From Hippasteria phrygiana (lineage: Eukaryota > Echinodermata > Asteroidea > Valvatida > Goniasteridae): DNA of 64,000 nucleotides. The stretch is taken from NCBI GenBank assembly GCA_037893225.1, contig JAZGUH010000116.1, positions 124,001-188,000 on the forward strand. The letters are read 5' to 3'. How positions within the stretch are numbered: position 1 is the first letter of the stretch; every line of letters starts with the position of its first letter. The notes beneath the pieces were generated by a model. The model did not search any database and was not told the origin of the DNA. It was given only the letters and a program-made list of their open reading frames with translations. This document shows, in pieces, positions 24,001 to 37,939 of this stretch. The translations under genes were made by a program, and so were the position numbers.

Positions 24001-26147
24001 TTCTATTTATTGCTCCATGCCTGTCAAATTCCCTAGGGTATGACTTGCTTTACTCATTGATAATTGCATGAAATATCAACCAAATACAGTAATTTTGACA
24101 TGTATGGATAGCTTAGATCTGGCGCTACATGTTGCAATTATCGGCGGCTTCTTAGAGTTAACACTTGTGGAGAAAATTCAAACCTCGCAATGTTTATTTT
24201 CTTTCCGGCCAACATCTGTGTGCATATTACCTTCTATTTATTGCTCCATGCCTGTCAAATTCCCTAGGGTATGACTTGCTTTACTCATTCATAATTGCAT
24301 GAAATATCAACCAAATACAGTAATTTTGACATGTATGGATAGCTTAGATCTGGCGCTACATGTTGCAATCATCGGCGGCTTCCTAGAGTTAAAACTTGTG
24401 GAGAAAATTCAAACCTCGCAATGTTTATTTTCTTTCCGGCCAACATCTGTGTACATGTTACCGTCTATTTATTGCTCCATGCATGTCAAATTCCTTGGGG
24501 TATGGACTAGCTTTACTCATTTATAATTGCATGAAATATCAACCAAATACAGTAATTTTGACATGTATGGATAGCTTAGATCTGGCGCTACATGTTGCAA
24601 TTATCGGCGGCTTCTTAGAGTTAACACTTGTGGAGAAAATTCAAACCTCGCAATGTTTATTTTCTTTCCGGCCAACATCTGTGTGCATATTACCTTCTAT
24701 TTATTGCTCCATGCCTGTCAAATTCCCTAGGGTATGACTTGCTTTACTCATTCATAATTGCATGAAATATCAACCAAATACAGTAATTTTGACATGTATG
24801 GATAGCTTAGATCTGGCGCTACATGTTGCAATCATCGGCGGCTTCCTAGAGTTAAAACTTGTGGAGAAAATTCAAACCTCGCAATGTTTATTTTCTTTCC
24901 GGCCAACATCTGTGTGCATATTACCTTCTATTTATTGCTCCATGCCTGTCAAATTCCCTAGGGTATGACTTGCTTTATTCATTCATAATTGCATGAAATA
25001 TCAACCAAATACAGTAATTTTGACATGTATGGATAGCTTAGATCTGGCGCTACATGTTGCAATCATCGGCGGCTTCCTAGAGTTAAAACTTGTGGAGAAA
25101 ATTCAAACCTCGCAATGTTTATTTTCTTTCCGGCCAACATCTGTGTGCATATTACCTTCTATTTATTGCTCCATGCCTGTCAAATTCCCTAGGGTATGAC
25201 TTGCTTTATTCATTCATAATTGCATGAAATATCAACCAAATACAGTAATTTTGACATGTATGGATAGCTTAGATCTGGCGCTACATGTTGCAATTATCGG
25301 CGGCTTCTTAGAGTTAACACTTGTGGAGAAAATTCAAACCTCGCAATGTTTATTTTCTTTCCGGCCAACATCTGTGTGCATATTACCTTTTATTTATTGC
25401 TCCATGCCTGTCAAATTCCCTTGGGTATGACTTGCTTTACTCATTCATAATTGCATGAAATATCAACCAAATACAGTAATTTTGACATGTATGGATAGCT
25501 TAGATCTGGCGCTACATGTTGCAATTATCGGCGGCTTCTTAGAGTTAACACTTGTGGAGAAAATTCAAATCTCGCAATGTTTATTTTCTTTCCGGCCAAC
25601 ATCTGTGTGCATATTACCTTCTATTTATTGCTCCATGCCTGTCAAATTCCCTAGGGTATGACTTGCTTTACTCATTGATAATTGCATGAAATATCAACCA
25701 AATACAGTAATTTTGACATGTATGGATAGCTTAGATCTGGCGCTACATGTTGCAATCATCGGCGGCTTCCTAGAGTTAAAACTTGTGGAGAAAATTCAAA
25801 CCTCGCAATGTTTATTTTCTTTCCGGCCAACATCTGTGTGCATATTACCTTCTATTTATTGCTCCATGCCTGTCAAATTCCCTAGGGTATGACTTGCTTT
25901 ATTCATTCATAATTGCATGAAATATCAACCAAATACAGTAATTTTGACATGTATGGATAGCTTAGATCTGGCGCTACATGTTGCAATCATCGGCGGCTTC
26001 CTAGAGTTAAAACTTGTGGAGAAAATTCAAACCTCGCAATGTTTATTTTCTTTCCGGCCAACATCTGTGTGCATATTACCTTCTATTTATTGCTCCATGC
26101 CTGTCAAATTCCCTAGGGTATGACTTGCTTTATTCATTCATAATTGC
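21062..26147. repeat. Eleven-monomer duplication, period 2,543 bp
   Basis: A/B, C', D, B' with ccttgggg, D, E, E, P, I, E from 21062 is repeated in the same order from 23605. The first ten monomers correspond one to one. The eleventh differs: 23374 is a D-like copy with T at 199, whereas 25917 is E. That replacement places one duplication breakpoint. Confidence 0.87.
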
Positions 26148-28458
26148 ATGAAATATCAACCAAATACAGTAATTTTGACATGTATGGATAGCTTAGATCT
26201 GGCGCTACATGTTGCAATTATCGGCGGCTTCTTAGAGTTAACACATGTGGAGAAAATTCAAACCTCGCAATGTTTATTTTCTTTCCGGCCAACATCTGTG
26301 TGCATATTACCTTCTATTTATTGCTCCATGCCTGTCAAATTCCCTAGGGTATGACTTGCTTTACTCATTCATAATTGCATGAAATATCAACCAAATACAG
26401 TAATTTTGACATGTATGGATAGCTTAGATCTGGCGCTACATGTTGCAATCATCGGCGGCTTCCTAGAGTTAAAACTTGTGGAGAAAATTCAAACCTCGCA
26501 ATGTTTATTTTCTTTCCGGCCAACATCTGTGTACATGTTACCGTCTATTTATTGCTCCATGCATGTCAAATTCCTTGGGGTATGGACTAGCTTTACTCAT
26601 TTATAATTGCATGAAATATCAACCAAATACAGTAATTTTGACATGTATGGATAGCTTAGATCTGGCGCTACATGTTGCAATTATCGGCGGCTTCTTAGAG
26701 TTAACACTTGTGGAGAAAATTCAAACCTCGCAATGTTTATTTTCTTTCCGGCCAACATCTGTGTGCATATTACCTTCTATTTATTGCTCCATGCCTGTCA
26801 AATTCCCTAGGGTATGACTTGCTTTACTCATTCATAATTGCATGAAATATCAACCAAATACAGTAATTTTGACATGTATGGATAGCTTAGATCTGGCGCT
26901 ACATGTTGCAATCATCGGCGGCTTCCTAGAGTTAAAACTTGTGGAGAAAATTCAAACCTCGCAATGTTTATTTTCTTTCCGGCCAACATCTGTGTGCATA
27001 TTACCTTCTATTTATTGCTCCATGCCTGTCAAATTCCCTAGGGTATGACTTGCTTTATTCATTCATAATTGCATGAAATATCAACCAAATACAGTAATTT
27101 TGACATGTATGGATAGCTTAGATCTGGCGCTACATGTTGCAATCATCGGCGGCTTCCTAGAGTTAAAACTTGTGGAGAAAATTCAAACCTCGCAATGTTT
27201 ATTTTCTTTCCGGCCAACATCTGTGTGCATATTACCTTCTATTTATTGCTCCATGCCTGTCAAATTCCCTAGGGTATGACTTGCTTTATTCATTCATAAT
27301 TGCATGAAATATCAACCAAATACAGTAATTTTGACATGTATGGATAGCTTAGATCTGGCGCTACATGTTGCAATTATCGGCGGCTTCTTAGAGTTAACAC
27401 TTGTGGAGAAAATTCAAACCTCGCAATGTTTATTTTCTTTCCGGCCAACATCTGTGTGCATATTACCTTTTATTTATTGCTCCATGCCTGTCAAATTCCC
27501 TTGGGTATGACTTGCTTTACTCATTCATAATTGCATGAAATATCAACCAAATACAGTAATTTTGACATGTATGGATAGCTTAGATCTGGCGCTACATGTT
27601 GCAATTATCGGCGGCTTCTTAGAGTTAACACTTGTGGAGAAAATTCAAATCTCGCAATGTTTATTTTCTTTCCGGCCAACATCTGTGTGCATATTACCTT
27701 CTATTTATTGCTCCATGCCTGTCAAATTCCCTAGGGTATGACTTGCTTTACTCATTGATAATTGCATGAAATATCAACCAAATACAGTAATTTTGACATG
27801 TATGGATAGCTTAGATCTGGCGCTACATGTTGCAATCATCGGCGGCTTCCTAGAGTTAAAACTTGTGGAGAAAATTCAAACCTCGCAATGTTTATTTTCT
27901 TTCCGGCCAACATCTGTGTGCATATTACCTTCTATTTATTGCTCCATGCCTGTCAAATTCCCTAGGGTATGACTTGCTTTATTCATTCATAATTGCATGA
28001 AATATCAACCAAATACAGTAATTTTGACATGTATGGATAGCTTAGATCTGGCGCTACATGTTGCAATCATCGGCGGCTTCCTAGAGTTAAAACTTGTGGA
28101 GAAAATTCAAACCTCGCAATGTTTATTTTCTTTCCGGCCAACATCTGTGTGCATATTACCTTCTATTTATTGCTCCATGCCTGTCAAATTCCCTAGGGTA
28201 TGACTTGCTTTATTCATTCATAATTGCATGAAATATCAACCAAATACAGTAATTTTGACATGTATGGATAGCTTAGATCTGGCGCTACATGTTGCAATTA
28301 TCGGCGGCTTCTTAGAGTTAACACATGTGGAGAAAATTCAAACCTCGCAATGTTTATTTTCTTTCCGGCCAACATCTGTGTGCATATTACCTTCTATTTA
28401 TTGCTCCATGCCTGTCAAATTCCCTAGGGTATGACTTGCTTTACTCATTCATAATTGC
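24299..28458. repeat. Nine-monomer tandem duplication, 2,080 bp x 2
   Basis: B' with ccttgggg, D, E, E, P, I, E, E, H at 24299-26378 is repeated at 26379-28458 with exact 2,080-bp spacing. I noticed no base difference between the two copies, including the unusual gataa tail before the seventh monomer. The next monomer (28459) is B2, so there are only two copies. Confidence 0.9.
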
Positions 28459-28690
28459 ATGAAATATCAACCAAATACAGTAATTTTGACATGTATGGAT
28501 AGCTTAGATCTGGCGCTACATGTTGCAATCATCGGCGGCTTCCTAGAGTTAAAACTTGTGGAGAAAATTCAAACCTCGCAATGTTTATTTTCTTTCCGGC
28601 CAACATCTGTGTACATGTTACCGTCTATTTATTGCTCCATGCATGTCAAATTCCCTGGGGTATGGACTTGCTTTATTCATTCATAATTGC

Positions 28691-28922
28691 ATGAAATATC
28701 AACCAAATGCAGTAATTTTGACATGTATGGATAGCTTAGATCTGGCGCTACATGATGCAATTATCGGCGGCTTCTTAGAGTTAACACTTGTGGAGAAAAT
28801 TCAAACCTCGCAATGTTTATTTTCTTTCCGGCCAACATCTGTGTACATATAACCGTCTATTTATTGCTCCATGCATGTCAAATTCCCTGGGGTATGGACT
28901 AGCTTTACTCATTTATAATTGC
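28691..28922. repeat. Hybrid monomer HDA/Z
   Basis: The 5' part has gc at 19-20 and A at 65 (HDA). The 3' part has acatataaccg, gcatg and the extra G with ctag (Z). In the parallel position of super-repeat copy 3 (37478) the monomer is a pure HDA followed by Y, so this hybrid marks a deletion or exchange that skipped intervening monomers. Confidence 0.84.
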
Positions 28923-29384
28923 ATGAAATATCAACCAAATTCAGTAATTTTGACATGTATGGATAGCTTAGACCTGGCGCTACATGTTGCAATCATCGGC
29001 GGCTTCCTAGAGTTAAAACTTGTGGAGAAAATTCAAACCTCGCAATGTTTATTTTCTTTCCGGCCAACATCTGTGTGCATATTACCTTCTATTTATTGCT
29101 CCATGCCTGTCAAATTCCCTAGGGTATGACTTGCTTTACTCATTGATAATTGCATGAAATATCAACCAAATACAGTAATTTTGACATGTATGGATAGCTT
29201 AGATCTGGCGCTACATGTTGCAATTATCGGCGGCTTCTTAGAGTTAACACTTGTGGAGAAAATTCAAACCTCGCAATGTTTATTTTCTTTCCGGCCAACA
29301 TCTGTGTGCATATTACCTTCTATTTATTGCTCCATGCCTGTCAAATTCCCTAGGGTATGACTTGCTTTACTCATTCATAATTGC

Positions 29385-32300
29385 ATGAAATATCAACCAA
29401 ATACAGTAATTTTGACATGTATTGATAGCTTAGATCTGGCGCTACATGTTGCAATCATCGGCGGCTTCCTAGAGTTAAAACTTGTGGAGAAAATTCAAAC
29501 CTCGCAATGTTTATTTTCTTTCCGGCCAACATCTGTGTACATGTTACCGTCTATTTATTGCTCCATGCATGTCAAATTCCCTAGGGTATGACTTGCTTTA
29601 CTCATTCATAATTGCATGAAATATCAACCAAATACAGTAATTTTGACATGTATGGATAGCTTAGATCTGGCGCTACATGTTGCAATCATTGGCGGCTTCC
29701 TAGAGTTAAAACTTGTGGAGAAAATTCAAACCTCGCAATGTTTATTTTCTTTCCGGCCAACATCTGTGTACATGTTACCGTCTATTTATTGCTCCATGCA
29801 TGTCAAATTCCCTGGGGTATGGACTAGCTTTACTCATTTATAATTGCATGAAATATCAACCAAATTCAGTAATTTTGACATGTATGGATAGCTTAGACCT
29901 GGCGCTACATGTTGCAATCATCGGCGGCTTCCTAGAGTTAAAACCTGTGGAGAAAATTCAAACCTCGCAATGTTTATTTTCTTTCCGGCCAACATCTGTG
30001 TGCATATTACCTTCTATTTATTGCTCCATGCCTGTCAAATTCCCTTGGGTATGACTTGCTTTACTCATTGATAATTGCATGAAATATCAACCAAATACAG
30101 TAATTTTGACATGTATGGATAGCTTAGATCTGGCGCTACATGTTGCAATTATCGGCGGCTTCTTAGAGTTAACACTTGTGGAGAAAATTCAAACCTCGCA
30201 ATGTTTATTTTCTTTCCGGCCAACATCTGTGTGCATATTACCTTCTATTTATTGCTCCATGCCTGTCAAATTCCCTAGGGTATGACTTGCTTTACTCATT
30301 CATAATTGCATGAAATATCAACCAAATACAGTAATTTTGACATGTATGGATAGCTTAGATCTGGCGCTACATGTTGCAATCATCGGCGGCTTCCTAGAGT
30401 TAAAACTTGTGGAGAAAATTCAAACCTCGCAATGTTTATTTTCTTTCCGGCCAACATCTGTGTGCATATTACCTTCTATTTATTGCTCCATGCCTGTCAA
30501 ATTCCCTAGGGTATGACTTGCTTTATTCATTCATAATTGCATGAAATATCAACCAAATACAGTAATTTTGACATGTATGGATAGCTTAGATCTGGCGCTA
30601 CATGTTGCAATCATCGGCGGCTTCCTAGAGTTAAAACTTGTGGAGAAAATTCAAACCTCGCAATGTTTATTTTCTTTCCGGCCAACATCTGTGTGCATAT
30701 TACCTTCTATTTATTGCTCCATGCCTGTCAAATTCCCTAGGGTATGACTTGCTTTACTCATTCATAATTGCATGAAATATCAACCAAATACAGTAATTTG
30801 GACATGTATGGATAGCTTAGATCTGGCGCTACATGTTGCAATTATCGGCGGCTTCTTAGAGTTAACACATGTGGAGAAAATTCAAACCTCGCAATGTTTA
30901 TTTTCTTTCCGGCCAACATCTGTGTGCATATTACCTTCTATTTATTGCTCCATGCCTGTCAAATTCCCTAGGGTATGACTTGCTTTACTCATTCATAATT
31001 GCATGAAATATCAACCAAATACAGTAATTTTGACATGTATGGATAGCTTAGATCTGGCGCTACATGTTGCAATCATCGGCGGCTTCCTAGAGTTAAAACT
31101 TGTGGAGAAAATTCAAACCTCGCAATGTTTATTTTCTTTCCGGCCAACATCTGTGTACATATTACCTTCTATTTATTGCTCCATGCCTGTCAAATTCCCT
31201 AGGGTATGACTTGCTTTATTCATTCATAATTGCATGAAATATCAACCAAATACAGTAATTTGGACATGTATGGATAGCTTAGATCTGGCGCTACATGTTG
31301 CAATTATCGGCGGCTTCTTAGAGTTAACACATGTGGAGAAAATTCAAACCTCGCAATGTTTATTTTCTTTCCGGCCAACATCTGTGTGCATATTACCTTC
31401 TATTTATTGCTCCATGCCTGTCAAATTCCCTAGGGTATGACTTGCTTTACTCATTCATAATTGCATGAAATATCAACCAAATACAGTAATTTTGACATGT
31501 ATGGATAGCTTAGATCTGGCGCTACATGTTGCAATCATCGGCGGCTTCCTAGAGTTAAAACTTGTGGAGAAAATTCAAACCTCGCAATGTTTATTTTCTT
31601 TCCGGCCAACATCTGTGTACATGTTACCGTCTATTTATTGCTCCATGCATGTCAAATTCCCTGGGGTATGGACTTGCTTTATTCATTCATAATTGCATGA
31701 AATATCAACCAAATGTAGTAATTTTGACATGTATGGATAGCTTAGATCTGGCGCTACATGTTGCAATTATCGGCGGCTTCTTAGAGTTAACACTTGTGGA
31801 GAAAATTCAAACCTCGCAATGTTTATTTTCTTTCCGGCCAACATCTGTGTGCATATTACCTTCTATTTATTGCTCCATGCCTGTCAAATTCCCTTGGGTA
31901 TGACTTGCTTTACTCATTCATAATTGCATGAAATATCAACCAAATACAGTAATTTTGACATGTATTGATAGCTTAGATCTGGCGCTACATGTTGCAATCA
32001 TCGGCGGCTTCCTAGAGTTAAAACTTGTGGAGAAAATTCAAACCTCGCAATGTTTATTTTCTTTCCGGCCAACATCTGTGTACATGTTACCGTCTATTTA
32101 TTGCTCCATGCATGTCAAATTCCCTGGGGTATGGACTAGCTTTACTCATTTATAATTGCATGAAATATCAACCAAATTCAGTAATTTTGACATGTATGGA
32201 TAGCTTAGACCTGGCGCTACATGTTGCAATCATCGGCGGCTTCCTAGAGTTAAAACTTGTGGAGAAAATTCAAACCTCGCAATGTTTATTTTCTTTCCGG

Positions 32301-35300
32301 CCAACATCTGTGTGCATATTACCTTCTATTTATTGCTCCATGCCTGTCAAATTCCCTAGGGTATGACTTGCTTTACTCATTGATAATTGCATGAAATATC
32401 AACCAAATACAGTAATTTTGACATGTATGGATAGCTTAGATCTGGCGCTACATGTTGCAATTATCGGCGGCTTCTTAGAGTTAACACTTGTGGAGAAAAT
32501 TCAAACCTCGCAATGTTTATTTTCTTTCCGGCCAACATCTGTGTGCATATTACCTTCTATTTATTGCTCCATGCCTGTCAAATTCCCTAGGGTATGACTT
32601 GCTTTACTCATTCATAATTGCATGAAATATCAACCAAATACAGTAATTTTGACATGTATGGATAGCTTAGATCTGGCGCTACATGTTGCAATCATCGGCG
32701 GCTTCCTAGAGTTAAAACTTGTGGAGAAAATTCAAACCTCGCAATGTTTATTTTCTTTCCGGCCAACATCTGTGTACATGTTACCGTCTATTTATTGCTC
32801 CATGCATGTCAAATTCCTTGGGGTATGGACTAGCTTTACTCATTTATAATTGCATGAAATATCAACCAAATACAGTAATTTTGACATGTATGGATAGCTT
32901 AGATCTGGCGCTACATGTTGCAATTATCGGCGGCTTCTTAGAGTTAACACTTGTGGAGAAAATTCAAACCTCGCAATGTTTATTTTCTTTCCGGCCAACA
33001 TCTGTGTGCATATTACCTTCTATTTATTGCTCCATGCCTGTCAAATTCCCTAGGGTATGACTTGCTTTACTCATTCATAATTGCATGAAATATCAACCAA
33101 ATACAGTAATTTTGACATGTATGGATAGCTTAGATCTGGCGCTACATGTTGCAATCATCGGCGGCTTCCTAGAGTTAAAACTTGTGGAGAAAATTCAAAC
33201 CTCGCAATGTTTATTTTCTTTCCGGCCAACATCTGTGTGCATATTACCTTCTATTTATTGCTCCATGCCTGTCAAATTCCCTAGGGTATGACTTGCTTTA
33301 TTCATTCATAATTGCATGAAATATCAACCAAATACAGTAATTTTGACATGTATGGATAGCTTAGATCTGGCGCTACATGTTGCAATCATCGGCGGCTTCC
33401 TAGAGTTAAAACTTGTGGAGAAAATTCAAACCTCGCAATGTTTATTTTCTTTCCGGCCAACATCTGTGTGCATATTACCTTCTATTTATTGCTCCATGCC
33501 TGTCAAATTCCCTAGGGTATGACTTGCTTTATTCATTCATAATTGCATGAAATATCAACCAAATACAGTAATTTTGACATGTATGGATAGCTTAGATCTG
33601 GCGCTACATGTTGCAAACATCGGCGGCTTCTTAGAGTTAACACTTGTGGAGAAAATTCAAACCTCGCAATGTTTATTTTCTTTCCGGCCAACATCTGTGT
33701 ACATATTACCTTCTATTTATTGCTCCATGCCTGTCAAATTCCCTAGGGTATGACTTGCTTTATTCATTCATAATTGCATGAAATATCAACCAAATACAGT
33801 AATTTGGACATGTATGGATAGCTTAGATCTGGCGCTACATGTTGCAATTATCGGCGGCTTCTTAGAGTTAACACATGTGGAGAAAATTCAAACCTCGCAA
33901 TGTTTATTTTCTTTCCGGCCAACATCTGTGTGCATATTACCTTCTATTTATTGCTCCATGCCTGTCAAATTCCCTAGGGTATGACTTGCTTTACTCATTC
34001 ATAATTGCATGAAATATCAACCAAATACAGTAATTTTGACATGTATGGATAGCTTAGATCTGGCGCTACATGTTGCAATCATCGGCGGCTTCCTAGAGTT
34101 AAAACTTGTGGAGAAAATTCAAACCTCGCAATGTTTATTTTCTTTCCGGCCAACATCTGTGTACATGTTACCGTCTATTTATTGCTCCATGCATGTCAAA
34201 TTCCCTGGGGTATGGACTTGCTTTATTCATTCATAATTGCATGAAATATCAACCAAATGTAGTAATTTTGACATGTATGGATAGCTTAGATCTGGCGCTA
34301 CATGTTGCAATTATCGGCGGCTTCTTAGAGTTAACACTTGTGGAGAAAATTCAAACCTCGCAATGTTTATTTTCTTTCCGGCCAACATCTGTGTGCATAT
34401 TACCTTCTATTTATTGCTCCATGCCTGTCAAATTCCCTTGGGTATGACTTGCTTTACTCATTCATAATTGCATGAAATATCAACCAAATACAGTAATTTT
34501 GACATGTATTGATAGCTTAGATCTGGCGCTACATGTTGCAATCATCGGCGGCTTCCTAGAGTTAAAACTTGTGGAGAAAATTCAAACCTCGCAATGTTTA
34601 TTTTCTTTCCGGCCAACATCTGTGTACATGTTACCGTCTATTTATTGCTCCATGCATGTCAAATTCCCTGGGGTATGGACTAGCTTTACTCATTGATAAT
34701 TGCATGAAATATCAACCAAATTCAGTAATTTTGACATGTATGGATAGCTTAGACCTGGCGCTACATGTTGCAATCATCGGCGGCTTCCTAGAGTTAAAAC
34801 TTGTGGAGAAAATTCAAACCTCGCAATGTTTATTTTCTTTCCGGCCAACATCTGTGTGCATATTACCTTCTATTTATTGCTCCATGCCTGTCAAATTCCC
34901 TAGGGTATGACTTGCTTTACTCATTCATAATTGCATGAAATATCAACCAAATACAGTAATTTTGACATGTATGGATAGCTTAGATCTGGCGCTACATGTT
35001 GCAATTATCGGCGGCTTCTTAGAGTTAACACTTGTGGAGAAAATTCAAACCTCGCAATGTTTATTTTCTTTCCGGCCAACATCTGTGTGCATATTACCTT
35101 CTATTTATTGCTCCATGCCTGTCAAATTCCCTAGGGTATGACTTGCTTTACTCATTCATAATTGCATGAAATATCAACCAAATACAGTAATTTTGACATG
35201 TATGGATAGCTTAGATCTGGCGCTACATGTTGCAATCATCGGCGGCTTCCTAGAGTTAAAACTTGTGGAGAAAATTCAAACCTCGCAATGTTTATTTTCT

Positions 35301-37708
35301 TTCCGGCCAACATCTGTGTACATGTTACCGTCTATTTATTGCTCCATGCATGTCAAATTCCTTGGGGTATGGACTAGCTTTACTCATTTATAATTGCATG
35401 AAATATCAACCAAATACAGTAATTTTGACATGTATGGATAGCTTAGATCTGGCGCTACATGTTGCAATTATCGGCGGCTTCTTAGAGTTAACACTTGTGG
35501 AGAAAATTCAAACCTCGCAATGTTTATTTTCTTTCCGGCCAACATCTGTGTGCATATTACCTTCTATTTATTGCTCCATGCCTGTCAAATTCCCTAGGGT
35601 ATGACTTGCTTTACTCATTCATAATTGCATGAAATATCAACCAAATACAGTAATTTTGACATGTATGGATAGCTTAGATCTGGCGCTACATGTTGCAATC
35701 ATCGGCGGCTTCCTAGAGTTAAAACTTGTGGAGAAAATTCAAACCTCGCAATGTTTATTTTCTTTCCGGCCAACATCTGTGTGCATATTACCTTCTATTT
35801 ATTGCTCCATGCCTGTCAAATTCCCTAGGGTATGACTTGCTTTATTCATTCATAATTGCATGAAATATCAACCAAATACAGTAATTTTGACATGTATGGA
35901 TAGCTTAGATCTGGCGCTACATGTTGCAATCATCGGCGGCTTCCTAGAGTTAAAACTTGTGGAGAAAATTCAAACCTCGCAATGTTTATTTTCTTTCCGG
36001 CCAACATCTGTGTGCATATTACCTTCTATTTATTGCTCCATGCCTGTCAAATTCCCTAGGGTATGACTTGCTTTATTCATTCATAATTGCATGAAATATC
36101 AACCAAATACAGTAATTTTGACATGTATGGATAGCTTAGATCTGGCGCTACATGTTGCAATTATCGGCGGCTTCTTAGAGTTAACACTTGTGGAGAAAAT
36201 TCAAACCTCGCAATGTTTATTTTCTTTCCGGCCAACATCTGTGTGCATATTACCTTTTATTTATTGCTCCATGCCTGTCAAATTCCCTTGGGTATGACTT
36301 GCTTTACTCATTCATAATTGCATGAAATATCAACCAAATACAGTAATTTTGACATGTATGGATAGCTTAGATCTGGCGCTACATGTTGCAATTATCGGCG
36401 GCTTCTTAGAGTTAACACTTGTGGAGAAAATTCAAATCTCGCAATGTTTATTTTCTTTCCGGCCAACATCTGTGTGCATATTACCTTCTATTTATTGCTC
36501 CATGCCTGTCAAATTCCCTAGGGTATGACTTGCTTTACTCATTGATAATTGCATGAAATATCAACCAAATACAGTAATTTTGACATGTATGGATAGCTTA
36601 GATCTGGCGCTACATGTTGCAATCATCGGCGGCTTCCTAGAGTTAAAACTTGTGGAGAAAATTCAAACCTCGCAATGTTTATTTTCTTTCCGGCCAACAT
36701 CTGTGTGCATATTACCTTCTATTTATTGCTCCATGCCTGTCAAATTCCCTAGGGTATGACTTGCTTTATTCATTCATAATTGCATGAAATATCAACCAAA
36801 TACAGTAATTTTGACATGTACGGATAGCTTAGATCTGGCGCTACATGTTGCAATCATCGGCGGCTTCCTAGAGTTAAAACTTGTGGAGAAAATTCAAACC
36901 TCGCAATGTTTATTTTCTTTCCGGCCAACATCTGTGTGCATATTACCTTCTATTTATTGCTCCATGCCTGTCAAATTCCCTAGGGTATGACTTGCTTTAT
37001 TCATTCATAATTGCATGAAATATCAACCAAATACAGTAATTTTGACATGTATGGATAGCTTAGATCTGGCGCTACATGTTGCAATTATCGGCGGCTTCTT
37101 AGAGTTAACACATGTGGAGAAAATTCAAACCTCGCAATGTTTATTTTCTTTCCGGCCAACATCTGTGTGCATATTACCTTCTATTTATTGCTCCATGCCT
37201 GTCAAATTCCCTAGGGTATGACTTGCTTTACTCATTCATAATTGCATGAAATATCAACCAAATACAGTAATTTTGACATGTATGGATAGCTTAGATCTGG
37301 CGCTACATGTTGCAATCATCGGCGGCTTCCTAGAGTTAAAACTTGTGGAGAAAATTCAAACCTCGCAATGTTTATTTTCTTTCCGGCCAACATCTGTGTA
37401 CATGTTACCGTCTATTTATTGCTCCATGCATGTCAAATTCCCTGGGGTATGGACTTGCTTTATTCATTCATAATTGCATGAAATATCAACCAAATGCAGT
37501 AATTTTGACATGTATGGATAGCTTAGATCTGGCGCTACATGATGCAATTATCGGCGGCTTCTTAGAGTTAACACTTGTGGAGAAAATTCAAACCTCGCAA
37601 TGTTTATTTTCTTTCCGGCCAACATCTGTGTGCATATTTCCTTCTATTTATTGCTCCATGCCTGTCAAATTCCCTAGGGTATGACTTGCTTTACTCATTC
37701 ATAATTGC
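29385..37708. repeat. Super-repeat copy 3, shortened, about 8.3 kb
   Basis: The first ten monomers (29385-31696) match 17363-19674 class for class. Thereafter the copy continues V, A/B, C', D, B', D, E, E, with an eleven-monomer internal duplication, and reaches P-I-E-E-H-B2-HDA at 36091-37708. Compared with copy 2 it lacks one five-monomer unit and the nine-monomer duplication. After 37709 the class content changes to the S/G/DLK set. Confidence 0.78.
31234..36321. repeat. Eleven-monomer duplication, 2,544 bp x 2
   Basis: W-B2-V-A/B-C'-D-B'-D-E-E plus an eleventh monomer at 31234-33777 is repeated at 33778-36321. The eleventh is a hybrid in the first copy (33547: aacatc, aacactt and an E' 3' end) and a plain P in the second (36091). 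The A/B at 34472 has a private gataa tail. Confidence 0.86.
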
Positions 37709-37939
37709 ATGAAATATCAACCAAATACAGTAATTTTGACATGTATGGATAGCTTAGATCTGGCGCTACATGTTGCAATCATCGGCGGCTTCCTAGAGTT
37801 AAAACTTGTGGAGAAAATTCAAACCTCGCAATGTTTATTTTCTTTCCGGCCAACATCTGTGTACATGTTACCGTCTATTTATTGCTCCATGCCTGTCAAA
37901 TTCCCTAGGGTATGACTTGCTTTACTCATTCATAATTGC

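Larger units (their letters stand above)
17363..29384. repeat. Super-repeat copy 2, 12,022 bp, 52 monomers
   Basis: It opens A-B-C-D-E-E-W-E'-W-B2 and ends H-B2-HDA/Z-C'-D immediately before an identical opening at 29385. Between these it contains a five-monomer duplication (18750), an eleven-monomer duplication (21062) and a nine-monomer duplication (24299). Length and order were obtained by classifying each monomer, so the outer boundaries are reliable to within about a monomer. Confidence 0.8.
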
